Below are positions 47,804-57,078 of a stretch of DNA of 64,000 nt, in pieces. Source of the stretch: Zopfochytrium polystomum. Its lineage: Eukaryota > Chytridiomycota > Chytridiomycetes > Chytridiales > Chytridiaceae. Where the stretch lies: the NCBI GenBank assembly GCA_025765615.1, contig JAIVFJ010000176.1, positions 62,001 to 126,000 of the forward strand, read 5' to 3'. Position numbers and translations under genes: made by a program. Numbering within the stretch: the stretch's first letter is position 1; every line of letters begins with the position of its first letter. The notes under the pieces are model-generated. The model saw only the letters and a list, made by a program, of their open reading frames with translations, ran no database searches and had not been told where the DNA came from.

Positions 47804-49724
47804 CTAAATAAACGACAGAGGCTCGGCGGCCGCACGTCTGACTGTCCCCGTCCCGCGCGGTCCCGCAAACTTGTCCCCCTCGACGATCTGCACGTCCGAC
47901 TGCGGCACCACCCCGCGCTCGTCGTTGCGCGTCGAGTGCGCCGCGTACCACACCGTCACCTTGCTCGTCACCAGCCGGAAAAATTGGCGAAACACCTTTT
48001 CGCGCACCGGCAGCGCCTCGTGCGGCGTGCGGTCCGTCAGCCACACGAGCTCTTGCGCCGCAATGGTCATGCCGCTCCGCGGTTTCGACCCTCCCCCCGC
48101 CGCCGGGTGCGGTGTGTCGCGCGTTGGAGGTGGGTTGTTCCGCAGCACGTTGAGCTGTTGCTGCGTCGGATTGTCCGGGTCGTAGTACGGGGCGTTCTTC
48201 GGCGCCCCGGGGATGGGGAGAGATGCGAGAGGGGCGGGTGCGCCGAGGTTAAGCAGGCTGCGCAGGTGCTCGACGCTGCCGTGCGGGCCGACCACGCCGC
48301 ACGGGTCTCGGAGGACGCAGTCCCAGACGCGGCACGAACCAGAGACGTTGGAGGCCTGGAAGAGTCCGCCCTGTATGTTGAGGATGTCGGGACCTGACAG
48401 AAAGCCGGTGAGTGTGCGATGAATACCGAAGACCGATCGCGAATAAGATGACTCTCTTACCAACACCAACTCCCCAAAGGCGCTCTTGCTTGAGTTGCAT
48501 CGACTGCCTGTCGCCGCCGCCACTGTCTGTGGCACCTGTCTCCAGAACATCACAGTGCGCCTCGATGTGCAGGCCCGGCCGGCGCTGCGTCTCGTCTGGC
48601 TCAACCCACCCTTCGTCAATGGTGAGGTAGCCGACCTTGCCAACCTCCTCGCGGCAGTGAAGCAGGCAGAGGTCGATGACGCCCGAGTAACGGCGGCATT
48701 TTAGCGGCAGGCTGCAGTAGTGACCCATCTCGATGGGAAGCATGTTGACGTGGAAGGGCTCGAGTAGCTCGGGGTCGAGCGCCTCTGTTAACAGGGCGTG
48801 TAGTCGCGCTTCTTGCTCTGCTGCCGCCAGGCGCGATAGCCAACTCGGGGAAGTCGGTAAGGATCCTCCCGATCTCTCTGATGCTGCCGTCTGCTCCCAC
48901 TCTCTCTCAATGCGCGGATCCTCCTCCGTCCTCATGCTCAGCTTCGCCCTTGCTCGTTCCTTCGCCCTCTCCACAGCGCGCTTCCACTCACGCTGGGAGA
49001 GCCGGCCGATCATGCGCAAGACGTGCTTCTCAAAGCACGCCCACTGCGCCGCGGACTCGCAGCGGATCCGAGCAGCGTGCGCCTCGCGGCCCTCAGCCCA
49101 CCAGTCCCCGTCCCACCTGCGTTCAAAGTCGCAGCACCACGACGCCTTATGCGGTGCGTTGTAGCCGCCGCAAGAGCAACGTGTGATGCCGCGAGCGATC
49201 GGAGGATCTGCGGGCTGCAGGCCCCACACGAGCGGAGGCGGAAGGAGGAGCGGCGGTTCTGCTGTGTCGCCTTGGTGGTCATCATCGTCAAGGTCCTCGT
49301 CATCGTCGTCATCATCGGCATCGTCGTCATCGCCATCATCGTCGTCGTCGCTGCCTTCGCCGTGAGTGCGGCCGCCGTTTCCGAGAAAGCGATTGTCGCG
49401 GCCGAGCCCCGGAAAGCAGCCGTGCTGTGTCCAGTCGAGGAATGGCAAAAGGTTCCTGACGCGATGCGTTCGAATGATGAGGGTGAGAGAATCGTAGTCG
49501 CGGCGTAGGATGCGGAGCGGGCTTGTGCGGCTGAGGAAAACGCCGTATAGGAGAGCCTCGACGACCGGGTCACCGCCTCTGCGCCCGCTGGCGCTGCCGC
49601 CGCAGCGGGCAGTGGGATTTTTTGATGATCGTTCGTCCTGGTGCTGCTGCTCCTGCTGTTTTGGCGTCGTGCGAGGTGGAGGATGGCTGTGCACGTCGTC
49701 GGCGCCGCTGCTATTTCGCTGCAT
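47804..49724 (-). CDS. Unrecognised protein with poly-Asp tract
   Basis: Two exons on the minus strand, 49724-48461 and 48393-47804, join in phase (donor GTAAGA at 48460, acceptor TCAG before 48393) to give about 617 residues from an ATG at 49724. The order is a Gln/Ser-rich N-terminus, a basic segment, a run of aspartates (about 49245-49345), a Cys-containing stretch (CSCGGYNAPHKASWCCDFER), a charged helix (REWKRAVERAKERARAKL), and a conserved-looking globular part (HVNMLPIEMGHYCSLPLKCR, VGYLTIDEGWVEPDE). The C-terminal exon has VWLTDRTPHEALPVREKVFR. I do not recognise the family. Composition and splice phase make it a convincing gene. Confidence 0.65.
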
Positions 49725-49929
49725 AGCAAAAGCGGCAAAAGCGGCAAAAGCGGCGGATGACGCTGCTCGTGGTTACAGTCTTCTTCGAGGTTGCTCGCCT
49801 GAGTTACTGTTGCAGATCGCACCTCCTCACATCGCCTTCCGTTGAACGGGAAGCGGAACTTTTGGGAAGTCAAGGCAGGGTGGCTGAGTCGCTGCCTTGC
49901 GCCTCCTGCAAGCCGAATGTTTTCTCGTC
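49725..49929. other. Short spacer between gene 5' end and duplicated exon
   Basis: Contains a (GCGGCAAAA)-like short repetition near 49730-49760 on the plus strand and no supported gene. Confidence 0.3.
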
Positions 49930-50257
49930 CAATATCATTAATACGCTTCAACCGTGAAGGCATCGTCGAGGCAATACAGAGCGACTCCAAATCTGCCAGA
50001 GCTTGCACAAAACATCAGCGTGAAGAATCGGCTCCCCACATTCCACGCGCCAACCACAAATCAAGCCGCTGCCCAAGATCTGGAGATCTGGGCCGAGGTT
50101 CGCGCAGCACGACAGCATGCTGCTCTCGCCTGAGCGGTCGTAATAGTCGGTGCAAGCGAGTTATCGCGATGAAAGGAGCGAGATCTTTGTTAATGACGAC
50201 CAGGGCTGAAAAAGTCTGCGAGTTGAGAATATGAGCACTTTGTTCGCCTATGAACAC
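49930..50257 (-). pseudogene. Decayed duplicate of the F-box gene's last exon
   Basis: On the minus strand, FSALVVINKDLAPFIAI, ESSMLSCCANLGPDL and RFFTLMFCASSGRFGVALYC parallel, in order, the segments VLLVFNRDLSPGVAVF, ESSSLSCCAYLGPDL and RFFTLMFLCNSDRSGVALRG of the neighbouring copy at 50325-50650. The three segments are now in different frames, so the copy is broken. It is a tandem partial duplication. Confidence 0.6.
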
Positions 50258-50324
50258 AATGTAGAGCCGCTGTGCCTATGCGTTACTTTGAGGAGGTCAT
50301 TCCACTTTTACGGCCAACCATTCA

Positions 50325-51736
50325 CTAATCACCCTTTCCAGACGCCACCCAAGACGCGCAGTCAAAGCTCTCCCTCCACATGTGGGTATTATCGAGACCA
50401 CGAAGGGCGACCCCCGACCTGTCCGAGTTACACAGAAACATCAGCGTAAAGAAGCGATTCCACGCTCTCGCGGTCCAGCTGCCTGTCACGCTAAAGTCGA
50501 GCCGCTGTCCAAGGTCCGGGCCGAGGTAGGCGCAGCAAGACAGCGAGCTGCTCTCGTCGTACTCCTCGTAATCCTCGGTGCGAGTGAACACTGCGACGCC
50601 GGGAGAGAGATCTCTGTTGAAGACGAGGAGGACTGAGATGGACTGCAAAGAACAGAAGATGAGTGGAGAAGAGAGGTCAGGTCGAACAGCAATCGGGAAC
50701 ATCACCAATTTCCAGCACATTGGCGCGCCGCCAATGTGGCTTTCGTTTTCGAGGGGTATGGTCCCAGCGCAAGGACGCCACCCGCCCGTCTCCAGTTTCT
50801 CCAAAGCCTGCAGCCTTGCAGAAACATCTCGATCGTCCGTAGGACGGTCGTGGTACTGCTGCCGCAAATTCCGCTCGAGGAGCGCGCGCCGTCCCGCCAG
50901 GTCGCAGCCGAAAAACACGCGAAGCGCAAACGCCTTCCACCCCACGCGACCTGCGTCTGAGAGCCATCCCAGGTACGCGAACGCCCTATCGCGAGGCCGA
51001 TTGGCGCGACACTCGGCCTTGGTGGGGGCTGCCCCGTAGAAACTGCGGATGTCTTTGTTTGCAAAGTCCTACGTAGTCGGGTTGGCATCCGCGCCAGAAG
51101 TCGGCACGCTCGCCTCACCTCACACAGGGTCCGCACTCTGCTGTTCGGCGTCAACTCCTCGTTAGGCTGAGCGCCCTTCGGCGCCGTCGCCGCCGCCACA
51201 GCGTGTTCTGATTCATTCACACGAACCCGCCCGAACAACCTGTCGTACTTTAGACAACTCCACGGTACGATCGATTCCGTGCCGCCCGCACCGATCGCGG
51301 CACTCGCTGCAGGCCATGGTCGTTCGCCGTGAGGATGGAGCTCGAGCAACTCATCCACATCCAGCGGCCAGACGTCGTTATCAGGCAGCCTTGCCAAGAA
51401 CGTGTTGCCACGGTAGTAGGTTGTAAAGAACGATCGCCGCCAGACAGACTGGCCAGCGCTCTCCGCGACCTGGAGATAGATGGTTTGCGCACGTTAGATG
51501 CAATGAGGCTTTCTTCGGTGAGGGGAGTGGAAACACTGAGCAACATTGCGACCTACCTGGCGCCATGCCGCGGACGCCGTGGTGGCAGCCCAGAGATCTG
51601 GGATATGTAGGCGCGACAGGATGTCGGCTACAACCGTGTCAGGGAGAGGAGACGGCGGGCGCGGGGCCGTCGTCGCTGCGCCTTTCCCTGCTGCTGCTGC
51701 TGTTGGCGGGTCGACCGCTGCGGCTGCTGCGATCAT
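50325..51736 (-). CDS. F-box protein
   Basis: The ATG at 51736 opens an exon (51736-51557) whose end carries an F-box (PLPDTVVADILSRLHIPDLW); the GTAGGT donor joins in phase to 51469-about 51119 (VAESAGQSVWRRSFFTTYYR ... LARLPDNDVWPLDVDELLEL). Further coding runs from about 51042 to 50325 (AFAYLGWLSDAGRVGWKAFA, LEKLETGGWRPCAGTIPLEN, SISVLLVFNRDLSPGVAVF, RFFTLMFLCNSDRSG). The exact donor near 51119 leaves a phase mismatch, so one junction is unresolved. F-box proteins link substrates to Skp1-cullin ubiquitin ligases; the downstream beta-rich part would choose the substrate. Its start lies 50 bases from a divergent F-box relative, suggesting a shared promoter. Confidence 0.65.
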
Positions 51737-51787
51737 CGTTCGAGTACGAGAAAGTGGCGCAGCTGGTTCTCAAATTTCAAAGCCAGC

Positions 51788-52090
51788 GTGGAGCATGAAG
51801 ACGCGTCCCCCAACCCGAACATGAGCCACACTCCCCGTCGTCCGCCCGCGCAGACTCCTCTGCACCAGCCTCGCCCGCAGCTGGAATCGCAGCACCAGTC
51901 GGCAGTACAGTCGCACCTCGATCGAATGCCAGAGGAGATCCTTCACCGCATGCTCAAGTACCTACAGCAGGCATCCGAATTCAAGTCCCTCGCCCCGCCA
52001 CTGCTGCGCCTCGACGAGTATTCAATCGTGACGGCGGGCGACGACTTCAACGTCAGCATCTGGGATCGCGTTAGTCCGACCAGCGTCTAA
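51788..52090 (+). pseudogene. Truncated F-box/WD40 relative
   Basis: The frame 51788-52090 encodes about 100 residues: an F-box-like start (LDRMPEEILHRMLKYL) followed directly by DEYSIVTAGDDFNVSIWDR. These match, respectively, the F-box (LDAMPEEVLQRVLTYL) and the first WD40 strand (DAYSIVTGGSDALVKIWDR) of the complete gene at 53195, with the intervening ~110 residues missing. It stops soon after. It appears to be an internally deleted paralogue. Confidence 0.6.
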
Positions 52091-52370
52091 GCTGTGTTTG
52101 AACAGCTGCTCGTTTTGCAAGGGCCCCCTCGCTGAATCGTACTTTGATTGGAACTTGAATAACCGGGACATCCTCAAAAGACCTTGCCGCGTGGTTTGAG
52201 TCCCACACCAGACTCCTGTTTGTGCAGTCATACGCAGCCTTAATGTCCAAGTAGCCGAATCCCAACCCTCGTCTTGCATTCCAGATTCCGTTGTTTGTTC
52301 CCTCTGCGCTATCACACTGCTTTGTTCCTTCCAAACAAATCTGCTTTGTGACCATTCATTCCTTCATCGA
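52091..52370 (-). pseudogene. Possible inverted WD40 remnant
   Basis: Read on the minus strand, this stretch gives EGTNNGIWNARRGLGFGYL and TNRSLVWDSNHAARSFED, which recall the CGTNNGLVQVWDAKTGLL repeat of the plus-strand gene at 53195. If homologous it has been inverted relative to the truncated copy beside it. The similarity is short and the call is weak. Confidence 0.3.
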
Positions 52371-52408
52371 CTCACGACGAGTGGGGACTTGTGAAAAGCG
52401 GACAGTCG

Positions 52409-52680
52409 TCAACGGGGTCTTGAAAAGCGAAGGCATTGGGAGACAGTAGAGAAGTCGTTGAAAGAAACTGTTGGGGACACAGTAGAGAGGTCTTGGTCGG
52501 ATGAAATATCAGTGGCAAGATCATCCATGAGAAAAACGTTGGTGGACAGCACAGACTTGGTGGTGATATCGTCCATGAAAGAAAAGTTGCCGAAAGAATC
52601 ATCGCTGGACTGCACAGACTTGGTGGCGTGGTCGTCTTGGCTTTCGAGCAACTGTATGAATGAAAAGTCAGTAGAATCGA
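52409..52680 (-). CDS. Possible exon: acidic Ser/Asp-rich peptide
   Basis: A minus-strand frame of about 85 residues contains a repeated pattern (ATKSVQSSDDSFGNFSFMDD, TTKSVLSTNVFLMDDL). Its hydrophilic, non-random composition suggests protein coding, but there is no start, splice chain or known family. It may be part of a gene extending upstream to about 53000. Confidence 0.3.
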
Positions 52681-53194
52681 TATCCAGTTTGGTCTTGGCA
52701 AACCATATTGAGCGGCTTCGAAAAGGTGTGGAAACTGCAGAGGCTTATGACGGCAGGTGGTTGTTGCGAAGGCTGGTGTGGCACTGCTCAGTGCGCTCTG
52801 CTCCGCATTCGCTGCTTTTTGCCATCTGAGACGAGCGGATCTGAACCATTTCCCTCATCACGCTTATTGTTTGGTTGTGGATCGCAAAACTGGCCGCTTA
52901 TGGGTTCATTTACCTGGTTTCGAATACATTTGTGATTTTTAGACTTGCCATGACGCAAAAAAAAGCGTGATATAGTACGCCAGTCCCGGTGGGATTCCTT
53001 GTGGATTCCTTCCATATGTAACAGCTTTCATTGAATGACCACAGAGGCTCTGCGGTGGAGGCACTGCGCTCGGCTTTCAAATGAAGCCACCAACTCAGCG
53101 CAGTCGCAGTCGAGAAGAACCAACAGATTGTGGCGCAGCAGGCACAAGTTTTCAATCCAAGACCGAGCGAGGGTCTGCATAACCAAAGTCGACC

Positions 53195-54542
53195 ATGTCG
53201 AGTGCTGCAACGATCATGATCGCCGACCGCGATCGCCTCCTCCCTGCTCCACCTCGCTCGCCTTCGCTCGCGCATTCACAACTGGACGCCATGCCCGAAG
53301 AGGTCCTCCAGCGCGTGCTCACGTACCTTGCATCCGACTGCGACTTCAAGTCCCTCGCTCGGCTCTGCTGCGCATCACGGCACTGGGCGCACCGCGCCTC
53401 CGACGACAAGATCTGGCGCGCAACCTTCCTCGCTCGCTGGGCCATGCCCGTGCCGCTCGCCGATTCTCCAAACATTCTCGACCGCGGCCAGACGACGAGC
53501 AAGAAGATCGGAGCCGGCCGTCGCGGTGTATCCATTTCGTCGGTGCCTTGGAAAACTCTTGTTCGCGATCGCAGCGCGCTCTCCAGTTTTCGATCGCGGC
53601 TGCGGACACGCCCAGGCGAGAACCTCAAAGACAGGCACTTGTTGGCTGTCCGCGCAATCTGCATCGATGCGTATTCAATTGTGACTGGAGGCAGCGACGC
53701 ATTGGTCAAGATCTGGGATCGCGCTACGCGGAAGTGCGTGAATACATTCGGTGCACTTTCTTCGGTCTTCAGCGTGGCCTGTCACAGCAGCACAGTTGTA
53801 TGTGGGACAAACAATGGCCTGGTCCAAGTGTGGGATGCAAAGACAGGCTTGCTCCTGGAGACGCTGCGTGGGCTGAGTGGCTTTGTGGAATTCGTCTACG
53901 TCAACAGCACGCTCATTGTCGCTTCAGACCCGGATAACGTCAACGTGTGGTCCCCCTCAACGAAGAGCATTCTGAAAACGTTTACAAAGGGCGGTAACAG
54001 CAAAGTGGACGTGCACAACAGCCTTCTAGCGTTCTCCATCTCGGACAATACAGTCCAAGTGGTCAGCCTGCCCTCTGGCGATATCGTTCACTCGGAACAC
54101 TTTGAAAGCAAAGTGCAGGCTATACAGCTCGAAAACTCGACCCTGGCTGTGGGTCTAGAGAATAGAGTTGGTGTGTGTGATATTCAGTCTGGCAAGCGCT
54201 TCTTTGTTGATGTTTATAGCAAGGAGGGCTTTATCCTCAGTCTTTACGACGGCACCTTGTTGATCAAAACGGATGACTGCGCAATGCAGATTCGTGACCT
54301 CAAAAACGGTGGACAGTTGTTGTACACTTTCCCTCCGAGACTGTGGACCTTCTCCACAGGGATAGTTCTGCACGCATCAGGAATCGCCGCAGGCGACCCA
54401 GTTAAGAGCCATTCTGGCGCAACATGCAAACTCGACTGACGCCTTTTATTCCGTAACTCTTCTCCAGGTTGGCCATATTGTAATGTGGGATTTTGACAAG
54501 GGTATTCCTTACGCTCATGAGTTCATGGAGTTGAAAACATAA
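53195..54542 (+). CDS. F-box / WD40-repeat protein
   Basis: Two exons, 53195-54400 and 54468-54542, give 426 residues; retaining the 67-nt intron would stop at 54439 instead. The F-box is at about residues 30-75 (LDAMPEEVLQRVLTYL ... LARLCCASRHW ... IWRATFLARW). After a basic linker, a seven-bladed type WD40 region starts near residue 155 (AYSIVTGGSDALVKIWDRAT, VVCGTNNGLVQVWDAKTG, DNVNVWSPSTKSILKTF) and the last exon supplies the closing strand (GHIVMWDFDKGIPYAHEF). This is the classical substrate-receptor layout of SCF ubiquitin ligases. Repeats are diverged, in contrast to the NLR gene at 38047. A truncated relative lies at 51788, so the family has expanded locally. Confidence 0.88.
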
Positions 54543-54747
54543 CTCAATTTCGTCGGTGTATCTCAAAATGTCGTTTCAAAATGGGGGCAAAACTACGACG
54601 AAGGGATACAAGCTTTGTGAAGTATTAATAAAGCCAGTTAATCATTCTGAACACACCCGCAGCAAAAGTGTCGTGATAATCTATCACTTTGGATCCTCAA
54701 ACCAACCGGCGCCGCTCTGACCCCTTGTGGCAGTATATCTGGGGATT

Positions 54748-54776
54748 GATATGAATCACCCTCTGGAACCTTCTGT
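54748..54776 (+). repeat. Fragment of the chromovirus LTR start
   Basis: About 25 bases (TATGAATCACCCTCTGGAA and onward) match the first bases of the LTRs at 56686 and 61638. The rest of the LTR is absent. Confidence 0.5.
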
Positions 54777-54835
54777 ATGGTTAACAGAGGAGAAGGAAAA
54801 CTGTTTAAATCAGTTCCAATTTCTACTTGGAGTAT

Positions 54836-54962
54836 CTGTCACCACCCAGGCCTGCATTGGCAGCGGCTTGCTCTTGCCATGAGTATTGCGTGGCATGATA
54901 ACCGACAGTCTCAATAGGTTTGGTCTGTCTTGTGCCTCTTGCTGCTTACCGGTCGAGTTCCA
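54836..54962 (+). repeat. Dispersed repeat, inverted partner near 63415-63540
   Basis: About 110 bases (containing CTGCATTGGCAGCGGCTTG and GTCTGTCTTGTGCCTCTTGC) are similar to the reverse complement of about 63415-63535. The two copies differ by scattered substitutions. No coding function is evident here. Confidence 0.55.
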
Positions 54963-55545
54963 CCCATAAACGCAAACCGCTCGATTCCGGCAAGCAAAAG
55001 GGAGAAAACCAAGATGGCACGGAAACAAGTAATGAGAATTTGAGCCACCAGCAGTAAGGAATGTGAAGGGTAGGAGAAGAGTTGGGTGGTGGGGTATTTA
55101 TTCAATGAGGTTCCTTGATGCTGCTCCGCTCTCACTTTATTGAATTGGAATACGAGTGACAGTGAGTAACTTCGTCTTTTATGCAGTGTACAGGGATACG
55201 TAGTACGTGGTGAAGTGGGAAGCGAGTAACCAACTATCGAGCCAGGCTATTTATATCTGGAGGATTTGTCTTATGTTGCAATGAAGGAGCGACATATGCG
55301 ACTGGGATGTAGACAGAGTGGTTGTTGAGGTGGTCCCATGCCAAGAAGGGGGCTTGGCGCAGTTGAGATGCCATAAGGAAATCTTTGCATTTCGCCATAG
55401 ATTCAAAAAAAAAAAAAAAATCAACAACCACAACCAGAACCACAATAACAACCACAACAATAATTTGGTGACGAGGAAAGAAAATTTTCAAAGTTTTCGT
55501 AAGAAGATGCTTGGGGGATAGTATGCCAAAATGTGAATGAGTTGT

Positions 55546-55626
55546 GAGCAGAGTGGGATTCGAACCCACGCCTCTTGCGAGACTACGACCTGAACGTAGC
55601 GCCTTAGACCGCTCGGCCATCTGCCC
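55546..55626 (-). tRNA. tRNA-Leu (anticodon CAG)
   Basis: The minus strand folds as a class II tRNA of 81 bases. The acceptor stem GGGCAGA pairs with TCTGCTC, the A box reads TGGCCGAGCGG, the anticodon loop TTCAGGT carries CAG (leucine CUG codons), a variable arm CTCGCAAGAGG is present as expected for leucine tRNAs, and the T arm has GTTCGAATCCC. There is no intron and no encoded CCA, as usual for eukaryotes. An A-run on the plus strand flank at about 55407 is not obviously its terminator. Confidence 0.95.
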
Positions 55627-56119
55627 ATATATTTTGATTGATATCAAAATCTAAACATATATAAAATTTTTGGTTTGGCTTGTCAGATGGAACGGCCAGT
55701 TTGCATTGAACAAATTTTCGTCTTATTTCTTTGTGTGGGACTTGTACAAGGGGCGAAAATTGAGGTCTTTGCATGTTTCGCAGATTTGTTGAAAATAGGC
55801 AGAAGAAATAATTGGGTAAATTGGCTTCCGTCCCTACCTCGAGTCGACCCCTCCTCACCAGTTCCCCTGTGTCCGGGCGCTCTTCACTTCCCACCCGTCT
55901 GACTCTTATACTTGCGTCTGCTTCGCGGTGGGAATTGTCGACAAACGTACCTTGTCAAAGTGCTTTGCTTGGCGTTTCCAACACTGATGCCTTCGCCCAT
56001 CCGTCGTCGTCCAAGTCGTCCAGCTCAACCCCGCCGCCGGCGCCCGCCGCTTCTCCTCCACGACTCGCACCCCTGCCATCGTCATCGTAGTTTCAACCAC
56101 CACCACCCCCCAGCCCCAG

Positions 56120-56667
56120 TCTAATACTGGATGCCCGTCGACCCGCCCGCCTCGTCTCGGACCTCGGCCGCGCCATCTGCGCACTGTGGGGAAAGGGGAC
56201 GAGCGCCTCCAGCAACAAGCAAGAGAAAAAGAAGAAGGAGAAGAAGAAGAAGAAGAAGAGGAAGAAAACCACAACGTGTCGATGGAGATGGACGGGTTCG
56301 AGCTACTGCCGGCGATGCGGTGCGACGAGGTGTTGAGGGACAACGATCTCGTCAGGTTCGTCCATGTTTTGCGCTTGGCCTTCACAATGTCGCCCCCTTC
56401 CCCGCCCCGGACTCATTTGTGCAAAGCGTGACGGTGACGAGACGCATGCGCCGCCGGAACGACGGTGCCAGGAGTGCGGTGGCTGGAAGCGTGGCACAGA
56501 CGCAGTTGCGTCAAACGTCCTTCCCGCTGATGCCGCCACCGCCGCCGCCGCCGTCAAACAGCGACGACTCCGCAGTGGCGGAAAAAGCGCAAGGCCGTGG
56601 TGGACCAACCGCAGCAGCAGCAGCAGCAGGTGATCCAGGAGGAGGCTGGGCAAAAGGCATTTCATGA
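56120..56667 (+). CDS. Coilin-like N-terminal domain protein (partial model)
   Basis: After a CAG acceptor at 56119, LILDARRPARLVSDLGRAIC, an acidic or lysine-rich low-complexity insert, MDGFELLPAMRCDEVLRDND and, after a splice at about 56353, LVSVTVTRRMRRRNDG line up with the ubiquitin-like N-terminal domain of coilin (a Leu/Val strand, a helix, then a G-(F/L)-LLP ... RDND ... V strand pattern). Coilin organises Cajal bodies and snRNP biogenesis. The Glu/Lys insert is read in two frames, so a small intron or an indel lies at about 56180-56230. A proline-rich tail ends at 56667, 19 bases before the chromovirus insertion. The first exon is not identified. Homology is from motif pattern only. 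Confidence 0.5.
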
Positions 56668-56680
56668 TACGTTCTCTGTC

Positions 56681-56685
56681 GGACA
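56681..56685. repeat. Target-site duplication (GGACA), left copy
   Basis: GGACA immediately before the 5' LTR is repeated at 61991-61995 immediately after the 3' LTR. Confidence 0.92.
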
Positions 56686-56714
56686 TGTTATGAATCACCC
56701 TCTGGAAACCTCTG

Positions 56715-56812
56715 GAACCTTCTAGAACATTCCTTCATGGAACCTTCTGGAACCTTCTGGAACCTTCTAGAACATTCCTTCATGGAACCTTGTGGAACCT
56801 TCTGGAACCTTC
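56715..56812 (+). promoter_or_regulatory. Heat-shock-element array in the LTR
   Basis: GAA and TTC triplets alternate at exact 5-bp steps. Set 1 is at 56715, 56720, 56725, 56730. Set 2 is at 56740, 56745, 56750, 56755, 56760, 56765, 56770, 56775 (eight in a row). Set 3 is at 56795, 56800, 56805, 56810. This is the nGAAnnTTCn arrangement bound by heat-shock factor trimers. It lies 110-210 bases upstream of the TATA box. The 3' LTR has the same array at +4952. Confidence 0.75.
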
Positions 56813-56922
56813 TTTGCTTTCCTGACTTGTCTTGTTGTCATTGGTATCATTGGTATCATTGTATTACTAATTGCTCTTTCTGGAACTTTCTTGGAGTCTT
56901 GACAAGGAAGACTCTCAAAAGG

Positions 56923-56929
56923 TATAAAA
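56923..56929 (+). promoter_or_regulatory. TATA box of the chromovirus
   Basis: TATAAAA lies 35 bases upstream of the predicted transcript start at 56958, which was derived independently from complementarity to the primer-binding site. Confidence 0.8.
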
Positions 56930-57040
56930 GGGGGATGGGGGACCTGTCCCATCCCTCAAGTGAATTATTGTTTCCAATACAATCATCACTCCTCTCAGTT
57001 CCTTGTCTGCCTTGTCCTGTCCTGCCCTGTTCCTGACATC

Positions 57041-57051
57041 ATAATTCACTT
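57041..57051 (+). other. Primer-binding site, self-priming type
   Basis: ATAATTCACTT, two bases after the 5' LTR, is the exact reverse complement of AAGTGAATTAT at 56958-56968, the predicted first 11 bases of the element's own RNA. No tRNA 3' end ending in CCA would match it. This is the arrangement known from Tf1/sushi-type elements. Confidence 0.75.
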
Positions 57052-57078
57052 CACCCTCTCCCACTACTCTCTGCCATC

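Larger units (their letters stand above)
56686..57038 (+). repeat. 5' LTR of the chromovirus
   Basis: 353 bp with TG...CA ends; contains a heat-shock-element array (56715-56812), TATA box (56923-56929) and the predicted transcript start (56958). Confidence 0.95.
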
